Shown here: positions 62,961 through 64,000 of the stretch, piece after piece
Layout: each line of letters opens with the position of its first letter
Numbering within the stretch: the stretch's first letter is position 1
Source: Demequina silvatica
Lineage (GTDB): Bacteria > Actinomycetota > Actinomycetes > Actinomycetales > Demequinaceae
NCBI RefSeq assembly: GCF_000971215.1
Contig: NZ_BBMA01000007.1
Coordinates: forward strand, 62,001 to 126,000
Direction of reading: 5' to 3'
Length of the DNA: 64,000 nt
The notes under the pieces: generated by a model
Told to the model about the DNA's origin: nothing
Database searches by the model: none
What the model saw: only the letters and a program-made list of their open reading frames with translations
Program-made: the position numbers and the translations under genes

Positions 62961-62970
62961 GGACGATGCG
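62961..62970 (+). repeat. Dispersed motif, copy 15 (10 bp)
   Basis: GGACGATGCG directly adjoining the tkt stop codon, between it and the terminator hairpin. Confidence 0.5.
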
Positions 62971-64000
62971 TCAGCCGGCGGCGGCGATCGACTCGCGGGC
63001 GACCGCGGCGACGTTCTCCGCGTTGAACCCGTACTTCTTCAGCAGCAGCGCGCCGTCCGCGGACTCGCCGAAGTGGTCGACCGACACGGTGCGGCCCGCG
63101 TCGCCGACGACCTCGCGCCAGCCGAGGGCCGAGCCGGCCTCGACGGACACGCGCGCCTTGAGAGCGGCGGGGAGCACCGACTCGCGGTAGTCCGCGTCCT
63201 GGCGGGCGAAGCGCTCGCGCGACGGCATCGACACTACGCGGGCCTTGACGCCCTCGCCGGCGAGGATGTCGCGGGCGCCCAGGGCGACCTCGACCTCGGA
63301 GCCGGTGGCGATGAGCAGCACGTCGGCGTCCTCGTCGGCGCCCGCGAGCACGTAGGCGCCCTTGAGGACGCCCTCGGTCGAGGTGCCCTCGAGGACCGGG
63401 AGGTTCTGACGCGACAGGATGATCGCCGAGGGGCGGTCGGTGGTCTCGAGGATCGCCTTCCACGCGGCCGCGGTCTCGTTGGCGTCCGCGGGGCGGATGA
63501 CGTCGAGGCCCGGGATGGCGCGCAGCGTCGCGACGTGCTCGATCGGCTGGTGCGTCGGGCCGTCCTCGCCCAGGCCCACCGAGTCGTGGGTCCACACGAA
63601 GGTGGTGGGGATCTGCATGAGGGCCGCGAGGCGGACCGAGGCGCGCATGTAGTCGGAGAACACCAGGAAGGTGCCGCCGTACACGCGGGTGAGGCCGTGC
63701 AGCGTGATGCCGTTCATGATGGCGCCCATGCCGAACTCGCGGATGCCGAAGTGCAGCGTGCGGCCGTACCAGTCGGCGTTCGGCCACGAGTGGGTGGCGC
63801 GGCGCGGGGGCAGGAACGACGGCTCGCCGTCCATGGTGGTGTTGTTCGAGCCGGCGAGGTCGGCCGAGCCGCCCCACAGCTCGGGCAGCACCGGGGCGAG
63901 GGCCGTGAGGACCTTGCCCGACGCGGCGCGCGTCGCGACCTTGCTGCCGACCTCGAAGGTGGGCAGCGCATCGTCCCAACCCTCGGGGAGGGCGCGGGTC
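62971..64000 (-). CDS. tkt: Transketolase, C-terminal part (5' end outside the window)
   Basis: The last ~343 residues of a transketolase; the N-terminal thiamine-diphosphate domain is beyond the right edge. Visible blocks: LWGGSADLAGSNNT, HFGIREFGMGAIMNGITLHG (catalytic Glu), TFVWTHDSVGLGEDGPTHQPIEHVATLRAIPG and VLLIATGSEVEVAL. It transfers two-carbon units between sugar phosphates. Followed by a hairpin and a 292-bp gap before zwf. Confidence 0.95.
   Translation of the reverse strand, partial: TRALPEGWDDALPTFEVGSKVATRAASGKVLTALAPVLPELWGGSADLAGSNNTTMDGEPSFLPPRRATHSWPNADWYGRTLHFGIREFGMGAIMNGITLHGLTRVYGGTFLVFSDYMRASVRLAALMQIPTTFVWTHDSVGLGEDGPTHQPIEHVATLRAIPGLDVIRPADANETAAAWKAILETTDRPSAIILSRQNLPVLEGTSTEGVLKGAYVLAGADEDADVLLIATGSEVEVALGARDILAGEGVKARVVSMPSRERFARQDADYRESVLPAALKARVSVEAGSALGWREVVGDAGRTVSVDHFGESADGALLLKKYGFNAENVAAVARESIAAAG

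Overview
The window is a gene-dense, very GC-rich (about 70% by eye) chromosomal segment of an actinobacterium. The evidence is a Pup-conjugation locus, RbpA, WhiA, OpcA, an ANTAR regulator, an actinobacterial LexA box and many TANNNT -10 boxes lying 6-7 nt before start codons (leaderless mRNAs). A pupylation locus without 20S proteasome genes, together with the overall gene order, points to Micrococcales or a near relative; that placement is inference. I see no rRNA, CRISPR array, IS element, prophage or integrase. Nearly all of it is core chromosome.

Layout: 1-7.0 kb holds a RecB-like nuclease start, a site-2 protease, TrmI and the Pup system (ATPase, Dop, Pup, PafA; no prcBA). 7.0-13.3 kb holds an FKBP lipoprotein and hisF, then a two-gene heterodimeric ABC exporter and an unknown gene set between hisF and hisI. 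13.3-25 kb holds trpE, a small membrane protein, trpCBA, lgt and gltBD. 25-29.4 kb holds pyk, sucrose phosphorylase, methylglyoxal synthase, a tRNA with anticodon CAA and an ANTAR response regulator. 29.5-34.9 kb holds a branched-chain amino-acid-type ABC importer whose binding protein lies tail-to-tail with its livHMGF genes. 34.9-44.6 kb holds a thioesterase, polA, pfkA, rpsA, coaE, uvrB and a TerC protein. 44.7-47.3 kb is the small accessory part: a secreted nuclease, a YciI protein and two related membrane proteins with winged-helix tails. 47.3-55 kb holds uvrA (LexA box), uvrC, rapZ, cuvA/yvcK and whiA. 55-64 kb holds gap, pgk, tpiA, secG, rbpA, a SelT/Rdx-like protein and, on the minus strand, tkt (partial), zwf, opcA and pgl.

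The genes form coherent modules: Pup tagging and unfolding without a proteasome; tryptophan, histidine and glutamate synthesis; lower glycolysis plus the oxidative pentose-phosphate pathway; and nucleotide-excision repair, with all three Uvr genes within 11 kb.

The most unusual observations are (1) the proteasome-less Pup locus with an ATPase lacking its usual C-terminus; (2) an 11-bp motif, GGGACGATGCG, scattered through the intergenic gaps, often beside terminators and three times as an inverted pair; (3) two 97-bp elements with matching terminal inverted repeats; (4) a 37-bp tandem duplication at the livH/livM junction; (5) a tRNA with a Leu anticodon but a short variable loop; (6) a pair of membrane-anchored winged-helix paralogues; and (7) an array of CCTGCATGCAGG-like sites in a convergent gap.
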